Source: Catenaria anguillulae PL171 (taxonomy: Eukaryota; Blastocladiomycota; Blastocladiomycetes; Blastocladiales; Catenariaceae). From it: a stretch of DNA of 64,000 nt. The notes under the pieces are model-generated. The model was not told the origin of the DNA, did no database searches, and saw only the letters and a program-made list of their open reading frames with translations. Shown here one piece after another: positions 44,482 through 56,461 of the stretch (position 1 is its first letter; each line of letters begins with the position of its first letter). The DNA lies in assembly GCA_002102555.1 (NCBI GenBank), contig MCFL01000019.1:248001-312000 (forward strand), given 5' to 3'. The position numbers were made by a program, and so were the translations under genes.

Positions 44482-45063
44482 CTTGAGTGCGTGTGTGTGG
44501 GAACTTGGAGGACGAGGAAGGAATTGAGGTTGGGGTTCTTGTGCATGTCTGAATGTACTTTTTGGTTGATTTCAGCGGTGGGGCCGGGTGTCCCTTTTGT
44601 ACCTGTGAATTCTGGCATGAATGGAATCAAGAAAAGCAATACGCATATCCAACCTACATCAAGTTCGGCCGTCTCTCTTGTGTCTTCTCGTGAGTGTGAG
44701 TGTCGCAATGAAAATCATGGGACATACCGCGACAAGGCAGAAGCATCACGTTGAAGCGGCGGATAAGTCATACCAGATGCACCCGCCTCAACCGCCTTTC
44801 GGATTCCAGCTCGGGGTGAGTCGCAGAAGTAAGAACAAAGAGATCGCCGAAATCCAAACAAGCGCTCTATATAGCTAGGTATTTCGCAATGGGGCATCGG
44901 CAGCTGGCTCGCAACGTACACGCACATGGAGCTAGGATGGGCCAAGTCCACTGATCGCTCAATGTGCAACACATGAACAGCAAGCACGTCACCAATAGTC
45001 ACGCGAACATGGCGGAGACCAAGATAGGTGATTGAGGCAAGGCAGGAGTAGCACATGACTTTT
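44482..45063. other. Promoter side of the subtilisin gene
   Basis: About 580 bases upstream of the protease start. A tatata element lies at 44868-44873, some 390 bases from the ATG. It is distant, so its use is doubtful. No gene is supported. Confidence 0.4.
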
Positions 45064-45708
45064 TCATCGCGGCTCAACAATGGGGTACTCTACATCGCAC
45101 ATTCCCACTTGCGCTTCCCGATTGGTCATCGAGACGGTTAAGGTGTTCTCGAATTCAGACACGTGAAGCGAGGTGGCGTTGCTGACTATCCGAGACAATG
45201 TCGGCTGACTCTGAGATTCGTACATATCACAACGACGTACTTGCAGGAAGTAGGGTAGGGCGGTACGCATACCTAATGTCACTACTGAGCTCTGAATCCA
45301 CATGATTTTGAAGAATCGGCTTGTGATTTTCGGCACCCAGCAGGCGGCCGTTCTGCCAAGTCTTGATCTGCACCCAATGGCGACATTGGCTCCAACAACG
45401 GGCTCGATTGCTTCAGAAAGGTCACGTCCCGCGAAGTCATCCCCCTGGTTGAACGAGCACCTTTGCTTTGGCATCGGTATGCCAGTCGACCGTCTTCCCG
45501 ATTGGTACATAACTGTCTTGCCTTCAATATGGCTTCCTCGCGTCGACCCATCGATGAGCTTGCTGGAGAGGAAATGAATGCGCATGCCCGAGTTTTGGTC
45601 GCGTAAATCTTGGTTCAAAGAGTATACATTCGCCCGTTGCCCGTTTGAATTGAGCTTATCCACACAAATCCAAGTATTTGTATACTCCGCCAGCCGTTTG
45701 GCGCCCAT
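45064..45708 (-). CDS. Hypothetical protein
   Basis: From the first ATG (45708, MGAKRLAEYTNTWICVDKLN) the frame runs 214 codons to TGA at 45064; it is open upstream to 45828 without an ATG, so a first exon may be missing. Composition is that of a folded globular protein (mixed hydrophobic, Trp, Cys, charged residues; no low complexity): RIHFLSSKLIDGSTRGSHIE, RDLSEAIEPVVGANVAIGCR, GRTAACWVPKITSRFFKIMW. An intron near 45270-45210 is possible. The gene would be divergent from the F-box gene at 45929. I do not recognise the family. Confidence 0.45.
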   Translation of the reverse strand: MGAKRLAEYTNTWICVDKLNSNGQRANVYSLNQDLRDQNSGMRIHFLSSKLIDGSTRGSHIEGKTVMYQSGRRSTGIPMPKQRCSFNQGDDFAGRDLSEAIEPVVGANVAIGCRSRLGRTAACWVPKITSRFFKIMWIQSSVVTLGMRTALPYFLQVRRCDMYESQSQPTLSRIVSNATSLHVSEFENTLTVSMTNREAQVGMCDVEYPIVEPR

Positions 45709-45928
45709 TCCCGGCCCGCCGACAGCTGAGGACGCGACATACGTGATGACGTCGATGGATGGCGCAGGCCGTCGGACGGCCGGACGCGGCAAGGGCGTGA
45801 ACGAGTGAATTGGCCGGATCCGAAGCAAAAATCCAGGCGACAGCGAGCGAGCTCCACTGCCATGCTCACGTCCGCCCTACACTTGCGGCAATCACCGCTA
45901 CATGCACCGGCCGCTGAGATAGATATCA

Positions 45929-48016
45929 ATGTCGTCTGCCGCTCCTCTGCCAACTGGCGCCGCTTGTGACGAAACCGCCGCCGCCGACGTCACGAGCGCC
46001 TCGATCACCTCGCCAGCAACATCAATGTCGCTCATCGACCGCCTCGCAGAAGAAACATGGCTCGCAATTCTCCACTGGGTTGCACTCGACCCTGCCACTG
46101 GCCGCGGACCCACTTGGCTCGCGCGATGCTCGGCAACCTGCTCCATGCTCCACCGCATTTGCAACGATCCGAGCTTATGGAGAGCAGCCTTCGTGTCCAT
46201 CAACGGCAAGCTTGGCCTTGATCCCAAAGGCCGCTGGCCCGAGTTGCACGAGCTCTCGTCGTCTGCCGCTCATCATCTCCACCATGGCCGTAATTCGCCA
46301 TCAACGCCGGCCTCACCGACGTGCCAGTGGAGAACGGTGGTCAAGGAGCAGGTCGTGTTCAACCAAACGTGGAGAGGTGCTCACAAGAAGCTTGCCTCGA
46401 CCTCGCTTGGCGCAACTGCACTGCAGAACAATGTCGAGGAGGACGCACCGTCTTCACTGTCCATTCAACCCGCGCCATTCTCAACAACTGTCCTTGGACT
46501 CTGTTTCCCGCCTTCCTACCACGAATCCCCACATGTTGGCAAATCGCCTCGGCGACTCAGCAAAATCGACACCGTGCGCATTTACACGCCGCCGCCAGAC
46601 AAGCCGCACCACCAACCGCTCATCGCCATCGTCGCCGACTGGGCGCGCGCATCGACCGATGCCAACCCTTTCCCCAGCTCCAACGACGATTCCGACGACT
46701 CGGATGATTCCGACGATGAGCAAGACCCTCACGACCCGCTACCAAACGAGCTGTTCCGCATCGCACACGTGCTCGACGCCAACACGTACCAGCCGCTGTT
46801 GACGTACCCGCTCACGTACAGACACCCACAGTCGCATCAGCTCGATCATTACAACTTGCTGGCGCTCGATCACCAGTCGCTTATCATTTTGTTCCAAGAC
46901 GACGACGAGTGCGAGGCGCACTTAATCAATTACCGAGATGCGGACAAGGATGTCGTGCATTCATTTCAAGACCCGCCACCAGCCGAATTGACCGACACAC
47001 CCATCATTCTGCCTGGATCGCCGTCATGTACGCCACTTGCTCTGCCTTTAACCTTCTGGTCACCACCATTTCACACTTTTCTGCATGTAGTCGCCCCCGT
47101 CCAAGCACACCTGCACCCCGACGGCAACTACCGCTTCATCATCCGCGCTACGTGGCTTCCGCAACTCGTCATCCAACGTCGATCGCCCACGACCCTCGCG
47201 CACCTGTTTGGTGGCGACACCCACATCAACACACGCTGCATTTGCTTCTTTTACCAGGCCGACCTACCCGATGTGATTGTGACTGGCGACCGGCGCGGGG
47301 CCGTCCACGTGTGGTCGGTCGAAACAGGCAACTTGCTGTACGCATATCAAGCAGGCACAATGACTTTTGTCACCTTCACCATGTTCCGGCCTTGGCTGCG
47401 GCCTGCGCTTGCGCCTGCCGTGGTCCGGAAGCACAAGTGGCTGCAGGTGTTTTCGCTCGTGCGCGGAATGCCGTTGGATTTCACCAATCCCCCGGGCACA
47501 ACGTTGCACAGTGTGCCAGCGGCCGCAATCGAGGCGCCAGTGGAGGATGTGACAAAGTCGATGACGGGTGATGCCGCGTCAGAGGCTGCTGAAGAGTTTG
47601 ATGCGTTTGCGGCCATGATGGATGCGGCATTGCAGGGAGGAACCACACCGGCACGAGGTGTTGCGTGGGTTGGCGGCGACTCGGGCGTCACCGAGGCCCA
47701 GGACAATCGCCCGTGCTACTTGTTTCGCGAGAGGCCAGAGCCCATGTATCGGAGGAAGGCGTATGTCGCGGCGTGGAACTTGATGCTTGTCATTGATGTT
47801 GCGGGCAGGGCGTTTGCTTTGGATTTGGTCTCGGGTGAGGAGGCCGAGATGTTTGCGTCGGTTGGGGTCACGGTGGACGCCGTGGAGCGGTTGCTGGCCA
47901 GCCAGGACGAGGGTCTGGGAGGACGCGAGGGCCGGCAAGACCTACCCAAAGTCTCTTGTCATGAATTGAACGGCCAGCAATTGTACTTATCCGACCGTCC
48001 CCACCTCCTCGATTGA
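45929..48016 (+). CDS. F-box protein with WD-like C-terminal segments
   Basis: Intronless, 695 residues. The F-box is near residues 33-85: MSLIDRLAEETWLAILHWVA, then SATCSMLHRICNDPSLWRAA. The middle has a Ser/Asp acidic patch (SSNDDSDDSDDSDDEQDP). A beta-propeller-like part follows, for example CFFYQADLPDVIVTGDRRGA followed by VHVWSVETGNLLYAYQAG, which is a good WD-like blade; other blades are weak. F-box proteins bind Skp1 and present substrates to SCF ubiquitin ligases; the C-terminal half would choose the substrate. The target is unknown. Confidence 0.78.
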   Translation: MSSAAPLPTGAACDETAAADVTSASITSPATSMSLIDRLAEETWLAILHWVALDPATGRGPTWLARCSATCSMLHRICNDPSLWRAAFVSINGKLGLDPKGRWPELHELSSSAAHHLHHGRNSPSTPASPTCQWRTVVKEQVVFNQTWRGAHKKLASTSLGATALQNNVEEDAPSSLSIQPAPFSTTVLGLCFPPSYHESPHVGKSPRRLSKIDTVRIYTPPPDKPHHQPLIAIVADWARASTDANPFPSSNDDSDDSDDSDDEQDPHDPLPNELFRIAHVLDANTYQPLLTYPLTYRHPQSHQLDHYNLLALDHQSLIILFQDDDECEAHLINYRDADKDVVHSFQDPPPAELTDTPIILPGSPSCTPLALPLTFWSPPFHTFLHVVAPVQAHLHPDGNYRFIIRATWLPQLVIQRRSPTTLAHLFGGDTHINTRCICFFYQADLPDVIVTGDRRGAVHVWSVETGNLLYAYQAGTMTFVTFTMFRPWLRPALAPAVVRKHKWLQVFSLVRGMPLDFTNPPGTTLHSVPAAAIEAPVEDVTKSMTGDAASEAAEEFDAFAAMMDAALQGGTTPARGVAWVGGDSGVTEAQDNRPCYLFRERPEPMYRRKAYVAAWNLMLVIDVAGRAFALDLVSGEEAEMFASVGVTVDAVERLLASQDEGLGGREGRQDLPKVSCHELNGQQLYLSDRPHLLD

Positions 48017-48303
48017 ATTCTACACTCTCTCACGTTCTCGCTCCTTTTTCCTTGATAGGGTCCGATCTATCACGCTATCGAATGCAAAGATTCTCGATAG
48101 TAAGCCCAAGGTCCAACCCCGAGTGCGCTGCGACCTCATGTTTCTCGATGCAAATTGGGACAGGCTCTTGATGTATCGAGGCAACACTGTCCTCATTTGC
48201 TCGCCGTCCACCCCATTGGCCAATTGATACCTGGTATCCTGGTTTCCATTTTGTATATTTGTACAAACCTCAATTTGATCCATCCTCGAGATTTTCTTCA
48301 TGA
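48017..48303. other. Intergenic between convergent F-box and receptor genes
   Basis: About 290 bases of shared 3' flank with no gene seen. Confidence 0.5.
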
Positions 48304-51300
48304 CTATTTGCAACTCCCAAAACTCGCACTATTTCTGGCATTTCCCGCTACGACACCTGTTCTCGTCTGCAGCAACCGAATGTCGGCAATCCACTGGGCT
48401 GCTGCTTGCGGCGAGTCGCCCTGAACCAAGTAGCTTCCGCCGCCAGCGCTACCCAAGACGAGCACAAAACAACCCGATTCCTCAGCACCACTGCTTTCGC
48501 CCACTTGCTGGGCGGTGATGTTGCGTGCAAAGAACCGGCCAGTTCCATTCTGTCCCAAGTCCAAATGAGTAAGTGTCAGCGGACGGAAAAGGTTCATGTC
48601 AATTTAACACATGCGTACTTCGGACTCGGCTGGGGAGGATATCAACAGTCCCGGAATGGGTTGGATCACGAGAGCTATTGTGACGGCTTCCCATCGAGAA
48701 AGAATGGATCCGAGTCGCTTCATGGACAACTTGGCATCTACCCGTGCCTACATGTACAACACACAAGGCAAAGGTCAGTCACTGCGAGCAGAGATCTTGG
48801 TCCACAAAGCAAGTATACTTGCACTCACGTTGACCATGGACGTATCCGATCCAGACGGGACCGATCCCGGCCCTGACGATGCCGCCACCGACCCGCGCCG
48901 GCCGCGTTGACCACCTCCTGCTGCCGCAGCCTGTGGCTGTTGTGCGCCACCCGCAGGTACCGGCACAGCGGCAGACGCGATAAACGTCTGTAATCCTGGG
49001 GGCATCCCAGACGGCCCCAACGTGGACCCTGACGGCAACGTTCCCAAAGACAATCGCCCGTCGCCTTGCAGCAATTGCACGGCCACGCTGACGACTGACC
49101 GGCCCACCAGCATGAACATACTGACGGCTGCGGCAAACAGAATGCCCAAGCACTTGATGACGGACTGTGTGAGCGGGTTCAGAGGCAGGTACACGATGGG
49201 CAGCAGGAACACGGAAACAAGAAGAATGTTGTAGGCCGAGATCCCGATCCACTTGCTGTCATTGAAGATGGTTGCCGTCTTGCGAATACAATAGCTCATG
49301 ATGCATGATGCAACGAGCAGGAGAAGGTGAAACAGGAAAATGATCCACGTTGCAACCACAACTGCCGACGAGCTAAAGTTGGCCGAGCACGCCTTCATGG
49401 TGTTGGTATTGTCAATCGGGTAGAAAACGACCTGGGACTCGGCCAGCACGGACCAGAAGACGAGGAGGATGGCATTGATGCCGACAAGAATGAGAACACC
49501 GACAAACAAGTGCTTGTCTTCAGTGTTCTTGGCAATCTTGTTGGGCCGAAACACAAAGTAGATGCGCGACGTTTTCACCAACGTGCTGCTCACAATGGTG
49601 GTGAATCCCAGCGAGAGAAACCACAGTTTGATATCGCAATGGACTGGCCGCGGTACGAAGCCCGCTTCCATGATCACCGAGGTGATGACAAGAGTTTGCC
49701 CAAGGAGAATCAGGAGCATGAACCGTGGCGACTGGGCCTTGACAAGGGTGTGCTGGCGGAAGGCAATGACGCCTATGCTCGACGCTAGGGTGAGCAGCAG
49801 AAGGATTCCTGCAAGAATGAGAATGCCAGTATATACGGGGACAGCCGTTCCCACACCCAAGACGTATTGGACTGAGAGGAGCAGGGCCAAGTTGGTGAGC
49901 CATAGCAAACATGGGACCCACTCCAATCGCTCGCAATGAGGACCCAACATACTATAGTCCGTAGGAGGCTTTTGGATCCATCTAGACCAAATCGACTTGC
50001 TCTTTTTGATCCAGTTGCACGCTGCCACCTCGGTTGCATTTGACCCGCCAATTATAGAGTAATCCTTGAGCAGGTCCATGATATCGTACTCGCTCAATGA
50101 GAAGTATCGCATGAGCGTGAAGGCTTGTGGGAACAACTTTGCCACTCGAGGCGACCCGACCTTGATGAGCAGCTCGGAGGGCAATCCGCATGCATGAGAC
50201 GTTAAGTTGGTGCCTGCAAGAGAAACGTTAAACCCGAGACCACAGTCGGGGCTCCATTTTGGGAACACAATGGGCGAAAAGCTTCCTTGTGCAGTTAAGA
50301 GTTCCGGTTGCCAGTAATAGTGGAGACAAATCTCGTTGGACTGCTGCGAGCAAGCCAACACCCGTTGTGCCAGACCATCGCCAAGGTAGACGATGACCAG
50401 AGGGAGGTTGAGCGAAACAATGACTTGCTCAAAGATGCCGGTGCTGTAATCTGGTTTGACATGATAGATTTCTCGGCAGCCATTTGGATTCGCTCGACAG
50501 TGGGGTGGGATGAATCGTCCACTTGTGCAAAAGGAAAATACGGCCGAGTCACAAAGGAACTTTCCAGTGTTGGGATGAACCGCCGGCTGAGTCGTGTTAA
50601 ACGGCGGCATGTGTGCGAGGACTTCGGGCCGCCGATAGCTTTGCCACGACGTCAATGCCCAGTCTGGAAATGCATCCACGGCACGCCCGTTGACAAAGAT
50701 GTTGGTTTCTGCTGTATACCCCATGAGGCCGAGATCATAGACGAGGCCTTTTTGAATGACCAAGTCGTTGATGGCGGCCTTTTGATATGAAGGCCAAATT
50801 TCAACGCTCAAGTCAGACTGTCCCTGGGCGATGCGTTGAAGCGCTTGGGCATTGTTGACAGCCTCAAGCAGTGTAACATTTGCTCCAAGAACATCGGTCA
50901 GCAAAGTGGCCAGAACGTAGCCCGTTACGTTTGCCCTGGTGTACTTGCAGAAATTGGTATGAGCTGCATTCGATCCGACGTAACCATGATGATGACAAAC
51001 TTACGATAGCCATGGTCCATATTCGACACGGATCGCGCCAGCTGGTCGCTGAATGACAGCCTCCCTCGTCAATTTGGGAATGACCCATCCAAACTCTTGC
51101 ACTTCCTCCAGTTCCAGGCACGTTGTCAATTGTCTACGGGTTTGGGCCGCCTGTTGTTGTTGTTGACCACAGCATTGGAGCACAAGAGTCAGGAACACAC
51201 TGATGAGGAGTAATCGGAGGGATATCGGGCAGATCTGGCGCCTTTCCGACTCGGATAATGAACACTTGCTCTGCCTTAACTTGAGGCCTTGACATGTCGC

Positions 51301-51351
51301 CATAGTGCTCAAAGCGGTTGGATCTGTGTTGCATAGTTTGTAGATGACCAT
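48304..51351 (-). CDS. OpuAC-type ligand-binding class C GPCR with C-terminal PH-like domain
   Basis: Exons 51351-51005, 50935-48829, 48747-48619 and 48549-48304 give 942 residues (an ATG at 51303 is an alternative start). A hydrophobic leader, LRLLLISVFLTLVLQCCG, precedes a glycine-betaine-type binding domain: NVTGYVLATLLTDVLGANVT, QGQSDLSVEIWPSYQKAAIN, TNIFVNGRAVDAFPDWALTS and the closing FSLSEYDIMDLL ... ACNWIKKSKSIWSRWI, which match the ProX/OpuAC plan. An extra Cys-rich loop is inserted (GRFIPPHCRANPNGCREIYH). The 7TM part is class C: KAQSPRFMLLILLGQTLVIT, CDIKLWFLSLGFTTIVSSTL, VKTSRIYFVF. The tail ends in a PH-like module (LSRWEAVTIALVIQ ... CFVLVLGSAGGGSYLVQ ... AAAQWIADI). Expected at the plasma membrane as a sensor for a quaternary-amine-like ligand coupled to G proteins; the ligand is inferred. 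Confidence 0.88.
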
Positions 51352-51655
51352 TGTCTCTGACACGGAGCAGAAATGAGACTTGGATTTTGCCTACCCTCCT
51401 TGCTGGTGTCGCCCAGAAGTTGCGATTCTGCACTCAGTCGTGTCCGCAGAACCCAAATGTGACCGAAATGTGCAAAGTGGCAGGAAGCGTCACTGACGCG
51501 AGGAACGCGACGAATCATCAATCGAACGGCCGCCGATTGTCATTGGTCTTTGGTGCCTTGATCCCTTTATGGATTGCATGCTCGCCCTTTGGTCAATTGC
51601 ATGATATTTCAGTGTGCTATCCTATGTGTTTATGGAGTACTCAATGCAACCAACC

Positions 51656-53879
51656 ATGTCCTCCAAGCCAACCCCAAAAGCCTTCCTGGCGCAACTCGCC
51701 GCGGCAATCGACGCCGAACACCAGGCCGAGCTTGCCGAATGCGACGACCTGCTGACCCGATGCACGCCCAAGCAGCTCCAGGACGCTGGCCTCGCACTCA
51801 TCAACCTCAAGATTGCCGCGACGCGCACGGGCCTTGGCGGAAAATGCCTCGTGGACCTCGACCCGGCCGTCCCCGGGGTGCTGTCGTTGCCGCCGCACAA
51901 GTTGCGCAACGGCGACATTGTTGCCATTGAAACGCACGATTCGGCGTCGTTTGCGGCTGCGTCTCGGAGCACGCAAGCCGCCAACGACGGCAAAAGTGCT
52001 CCGGCAGCGGCCGCGGGTAGTTCCGGTGTCGTGTTCCGTGTGACAGATGCGAAAATCACATTGGTGTGTGACGAGGACCCGACAGACGATTTGAACGGTG
52101 GAAATGAAGTGAGGGTAGTCAAGTTGGTGAACGAAATCTCGCACAAGCGCTTGTCGGGCGTGATCAAGTCGCTGCTGTCGTTGGTGGATGACGGCAAGGC
52201 GTTGCCGACGCGGCTCATGGATGTGTTGCTGAATGGAGCAGTACCTCAATTTGATGAGGGCATGCTACGGCCAAAGTCGGCGGGAGCGGGCAAGGGTGGG
52301 GCAAAGAAGGGCAAGTCTGGAACATCAACGGCGTCATCCATCAAGTGGTTCAATCCAGACCTCAACCCGAGTCAGAAGGCGGCCGTCGAGTTGGCGTTGG
52401 CGGCACAAGACGTTGCTCTCATTCACGGACCGGTATGCGTCATTGGCTTCATTTTCACCATCAGTCCCACCTACTTACCCATTCCCCTGGCCACACGTCT
52501 TAGCCAGGCACAGGCAAGACACACACGCTCATCGAAATCATCCGCCATCTTGTCTCGCAAAACCTACGCATCCTCGTCTGCGGCCCATCCAACATTTCTG
52601 TCGACAACATTGTCGAGCGCCTCGCACCTCACCGCCTGCCCATGCTGCGCATTGGACACCCAGCGCGCCTGCTTCCAAGCGTCCTCGCCCACTCTCTTGA
52701 CGTGCGCGTGCGCACGTGTGACGAAGGCCAGCTCGTTGCCGACATTGTTCGCGAAATGGACCAGTTGCACGGCAATGCACGGAAAGCCAAATCACGAAGC
52801 GAGCGGAGAGGGATTTATGATGAGATCAAGGTGCTGCGCAAGGAGTTGAAGCAGCGGGAGGCGGCCGTGGTCAGAAACTTGATCCGAGGAGCAAAGGTGG
52901 TGTTGACCACTTTGAATGGGGCGGGAGGCAAGAAGCTGGACAAGGAGGAGTTTGACGTGGTGGTGATTGATGAGTGTGCTCAAGCGCTCGGTATGTCCAC
53001 GCTCTTTTCCTCGTCCAAGGCCATGACATTCAATTGACAGCGCCCGCTTCGTACTTAGAACCCGAATGCTGGCTCGCTCTTCTCAAGTCTCGTCGCGCTA
53101 TCCTCGCCGGCGACCATCTTCAGCTGCCACCCACCATCAAATCCACCGCCTCATCAAATCCGCTATCCACAACTCTCTTCGAACGCCTCATCAACCGCCC
53201 CGACGGCGCCGACCTGTCTCGCCTCCTCAACGTTCAATACCGCATGCACACGGATATCATGACCTATCCGTCAACGCACCTGTACCAATCGCAACTGGTC
53301 GCCCACGACTCGGTTGCGAGCCATACCTTACTCGACGTGGCCAATGTCAAGGACACGGATGACACGCGCCACGTGCTTCTGCTTATTGACACGGCGGGCG
53401 CAGACATGTGGGAGTCTGTTCCCGACACGGACGGCTCAAAGTCCTCGGTGCTTGCCGAATCCAAGTGCAACGAGCACGAAGCCGACATTGCGGCCGCACA
53501 CGTGCAAGCGCTTGTTGTTGAGGGTGGCGTCAGCCCCAAAGAAATTGTTGTGCTGACTCCGTACAATGCCCAAGTCGCGCTCATCAAGTCAAAGTTGCGG
53601 TTCATGGACGGCTCGTGGGCCGCCGATGTGGAGGTTGGGTCTGTGGACGGCATGCAGGGAAGGGAAAAGGATGCCGTTGTCTTGTCGCTCGTTCGGAGCA
53701 ATGATCAGCGCGAGGTCGGGTTTTTGGCTGAGGAGCGCAGGTTGAATGTGGCAGTGACCAGGGCGAGGCGCCACTTGTGTGTGGTTTGTGACAGTGAAAC
53801 GGTCTCGGCAAGCAAGTTTTGTCAAGGGCTGGTCGAGTACATGACCGAGCACGGCGAGCTGAGGTATCCTGGGTACTGA
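51656..53879 (+). CDS. SF1B DNA/RNA helicase, IGHMBP2/Hcs1 (SMUBP-2) type
   Basis: Exons 51656-52432, 52504-52990 and 53059-53879 give 694 residues. An N-terminal beta-barrel region (LINLKIAATRTGLGGKCLVD, LRNGDIVAIETHD) precedes the helicase: Q-motif LNPSQKAAVELALA, motif I IHGPPGTGKTHTLIE (formed across intron 1), Ia VCGPSNISVDNIVERL, II VVVIDECAQALEPECWLALL (across intron 2), III ILAGDHLQLPPTI, IV LLNVQYRMHTDIM, V VGSVDGMQGREKDAVVLS and VI LNVAVTRARRHL. Intron ends were chosen to restore these motifs; ttagcca and tacttag are the acceptors. There is no R3H or AN1 zinc finger after motif VI, so it resembles yeast Hcs1 rather than human IGHMBP2. It should be a 5'-3' helicase acting in translation or DNA metabolism. 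Confidence 0.92.
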
Positions 53880-54176
53880 ATGTGTGTACAAATAAATGTT
53901 TGGGAACTAATGATTCTTGTATTGGCTTTCCCATCGGCGGTGGGTTCGCGAGCACTTGGTTAGATTGAGTAAATACGTCAACGGATGAGGGAGCAAGGAA
54001 GAAAAGTGCGATGAGAACAAGCGAGTCTTGTCGCAAATGTGGACGAGGGGGTCACATGCAAACCAATCATATCTTGGAAGCGCAATGCAATGAAGAAGGA
54101 GAAGGAGAGATGTGGCTACAGATGGGTACAACGATCAAACATAGATGGAGAGCAATCGATTCGCGATCACCGACGA
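53880..54176. other. Intergenic between convergent genes
   Basis: About 300 bases between the helicase stop (+) and the kelch gene stop (-). It includes an aataaa-like signal (aaataaatg) at about 53889, the likely polyadenylation signal of the helicase gene. Confidence 0.5.
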
Positions 54177-56461
54177 CTATTGTTGCCGACGGCTAGCCGC
54201 GTCCGCCAGATCCTGCTCACCGGGGACCTGCTGTTCTTGGGTCTCCAAAGGATAGTACTGTGCTTGCACCTGAGCCGGTGCAGCAAACCCGACGAAATAC
54301 TGCTGTTGTTGTTGCTGCTGTTGCTGGGCACCAAATGCTTGGTTGGCCGAATCGCCCTCGCCCGGCAAGTACAAGGTGCCCGTGCCCGGAACACCGCCGC
54401 CATTGTGCGCAAGCATTGCACTTGCTTGCTGCTGCTGCATCATCAAGACGCTTTGCCTGCGCGCGGCCTCCTCGTGATTCACGAGGAACACGCCATTGTT
54501 GGATGGCTGTGGCTGAGGTGGGATCGGTGCACTGCCAGAGTAGCCCGTCACAAACTGGTGCTGCGGCTGTTGCGCGGGAGTTGATGAAAGAGCATAGTGC
54601 TGCTCTGGCGACATGACGTAGGGCATGAGTACCGGCTGTTGCTGGAACATGTGTGGGTTTTGCTGCTGCTGGTAGGCCATCATGACGTTGACATCTGGGT
54701 ATCGCTCCGTGGCGTCAGATGAAGGGACAGACTGCGGGTAGTAGGCATATTGATACTGCTGCTGTTGCTGCTGCTGCTGGCTTGCGGCAGAAATCATGGA
54801 CATGCGATGCTGATGGTCCATGGACGATGCTGCCGCGCCCGAGTTGTTGTCGAAATAAACGACTTGGTGTGATGGTTGAGGCGGTTGCGGGGAGGAATAC
54901 GAGCTGACTTGAGAGAAGCGATAGTCGTTGCTTGCTGGTTGAGCCGAGTTCAGTGGCGGTGGAGGTGGCGGCAACGAGGAGGAAGACATGGGTGCCATTG
55001 TGCTAGACGTGCTAGGGCCGGTACTTTGAGCGACGAGCGGTGTATCGGCCGCAGCGCCGGGTTCTGCTCGCGGGGGAATGGAAATGGCGCGAGGTGATTT
55101 GCTTGCCTGAGAGCGACGACGAACAAACATGAAGGCAAGTCCGGCAAATACAACGAGACCAATTCCCGCGCCGATTGCGGCCCAGAGCCAACTCGGTGAC
55201 GAGGAAGAGTTTCCGGATTCGGACCCTGTGGATGCGCCAGAGGCGGGCACGCCAGTTGGACCAAAGTCGGATTGCCATTGGCCCGAGATAGTATCGCCGT
55301 TGGTCGATAACTTGGCCATGTACAGTTGCTTGACATGACTGAAGGGTTCCGTGTTGGCGTCCCAGTTGGCGAAGCCACCAAATAGCATCTTGAGGTCAGT
55401 AAACAAGCAAATGTCAGATCGGAAACAGAACTGGATGCAGACACAAGCGTTTAATGGGTGCATACCAAATGGTCATCGACAAGGATGGCATTGTGGCGAG
55501 TGAGATAAGTTGGAGCAGGAGCCGAGCCAGAAAGCGACAATGGCGATACATTGCCGGTTGCCAAATCAATGACTTCTATGAGCGTTGCGGGCGCAGAGTC
55601 TGTCCAACCGCCTGATGCGATGGCATATCGATTGTTGTCTGTGTGGGATTGACGAGAAGAAGGGTCAGAGATGGACAACAATCAATGAACGGCGTAACCA
55701 ACAAAAGGGGTTGCATGAGCAAACGTACAGAGAGTGACACGATGCGAGTACCGGGGCACAGCCAGCGGTTTTGCGCCCTTGGCCCACGCATTCTTGGGAA
55801 TGTCGTAGGTCCACCAATCTGCAAGAGATCGGCTGATGTTGTTTGGATCACGACCACCAGACAAGAGCAAATGGGTTTCGTTGAGGGGGACCAGCACGCC
55901 AGCAGCACGGGCATCGGGCCATACGGGTGCAGCAGGGTTGCGAGAAATGGCGGGCGAGACGGCAACTGGATCCTTAATGGAAATCCGTTTGAGGTCGCCA
56001 TTGAAGCGCTCTGGCGTTGAATTGTACTCTACTCCACCATAAACAAACACAGAATCGCCGGTGGCCGAGCCCGTCACTGCCGGCGAAATGCAAGCCTGAC
56101 CGAGGACATCGATGGGATTGGGTACTGCCAACGAAATCCAGGCATTCCGCTCGACATCCAGTTCAAAGGCTTCCTTATTACTAGCCCACTTTGTGGTTGA
56201 TCCGCCCATGACACGAATGCGGCCGTTGACCGTGGCGGCAGCAATGGGGTCCGAAATAGGGATTGGCAAGCTGGCGACCTGGGTCATCTTTGGACCGCCC
56301 GTAGCATTGAATGGCGAGCGCAGATCAATTGCGTAGACGGCATTTCGTGGGCCGTCTTCCATGCTGGAGCCGCCAATGACGATGACGGACTGAGCCTGGC
56401 CTTTTGCCGTGCGGACGACGGCGGCCGAGCCGGCCAATGAAGGGATTGGCGAGGTCGACAT
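54177..56461 (-). CDS. Kelch-repeat single-pass membrane protein with polyQ tail
   Basis: Exons 56461-55729, 55638-55466 and 55388-54177 give 705 residues. The N-terminal half is a kelch beta-propeller: SVIVIGGSSMEDGPRNAVYA, GRIRVMGGSTTKWASNKEAF, DSVFVYGGVEYNSTPERFNG, THLLLSGGRDPNNISRSLAD, RYAIASGGWTDSAPATLIEV, LMLFGGFANWDANTEPFSHV; each blade has the hydrophobic-GG pattern. A single helix, WLWAAIGAGIGLVVFAGLAF, followed by MFVRRRSQ, fixes the topology with the kelch domain outside. The cytosolic tail has proline runs and several Gln runs. No signal peptide follows the chosen ATG; the frame is open upstream with an acceptor (gtccag) near 56521, so a first exon with a signal peptide is probably missed. 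Role is perhaps cell-surface adhesion or sensing. Confidence 0.82.
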
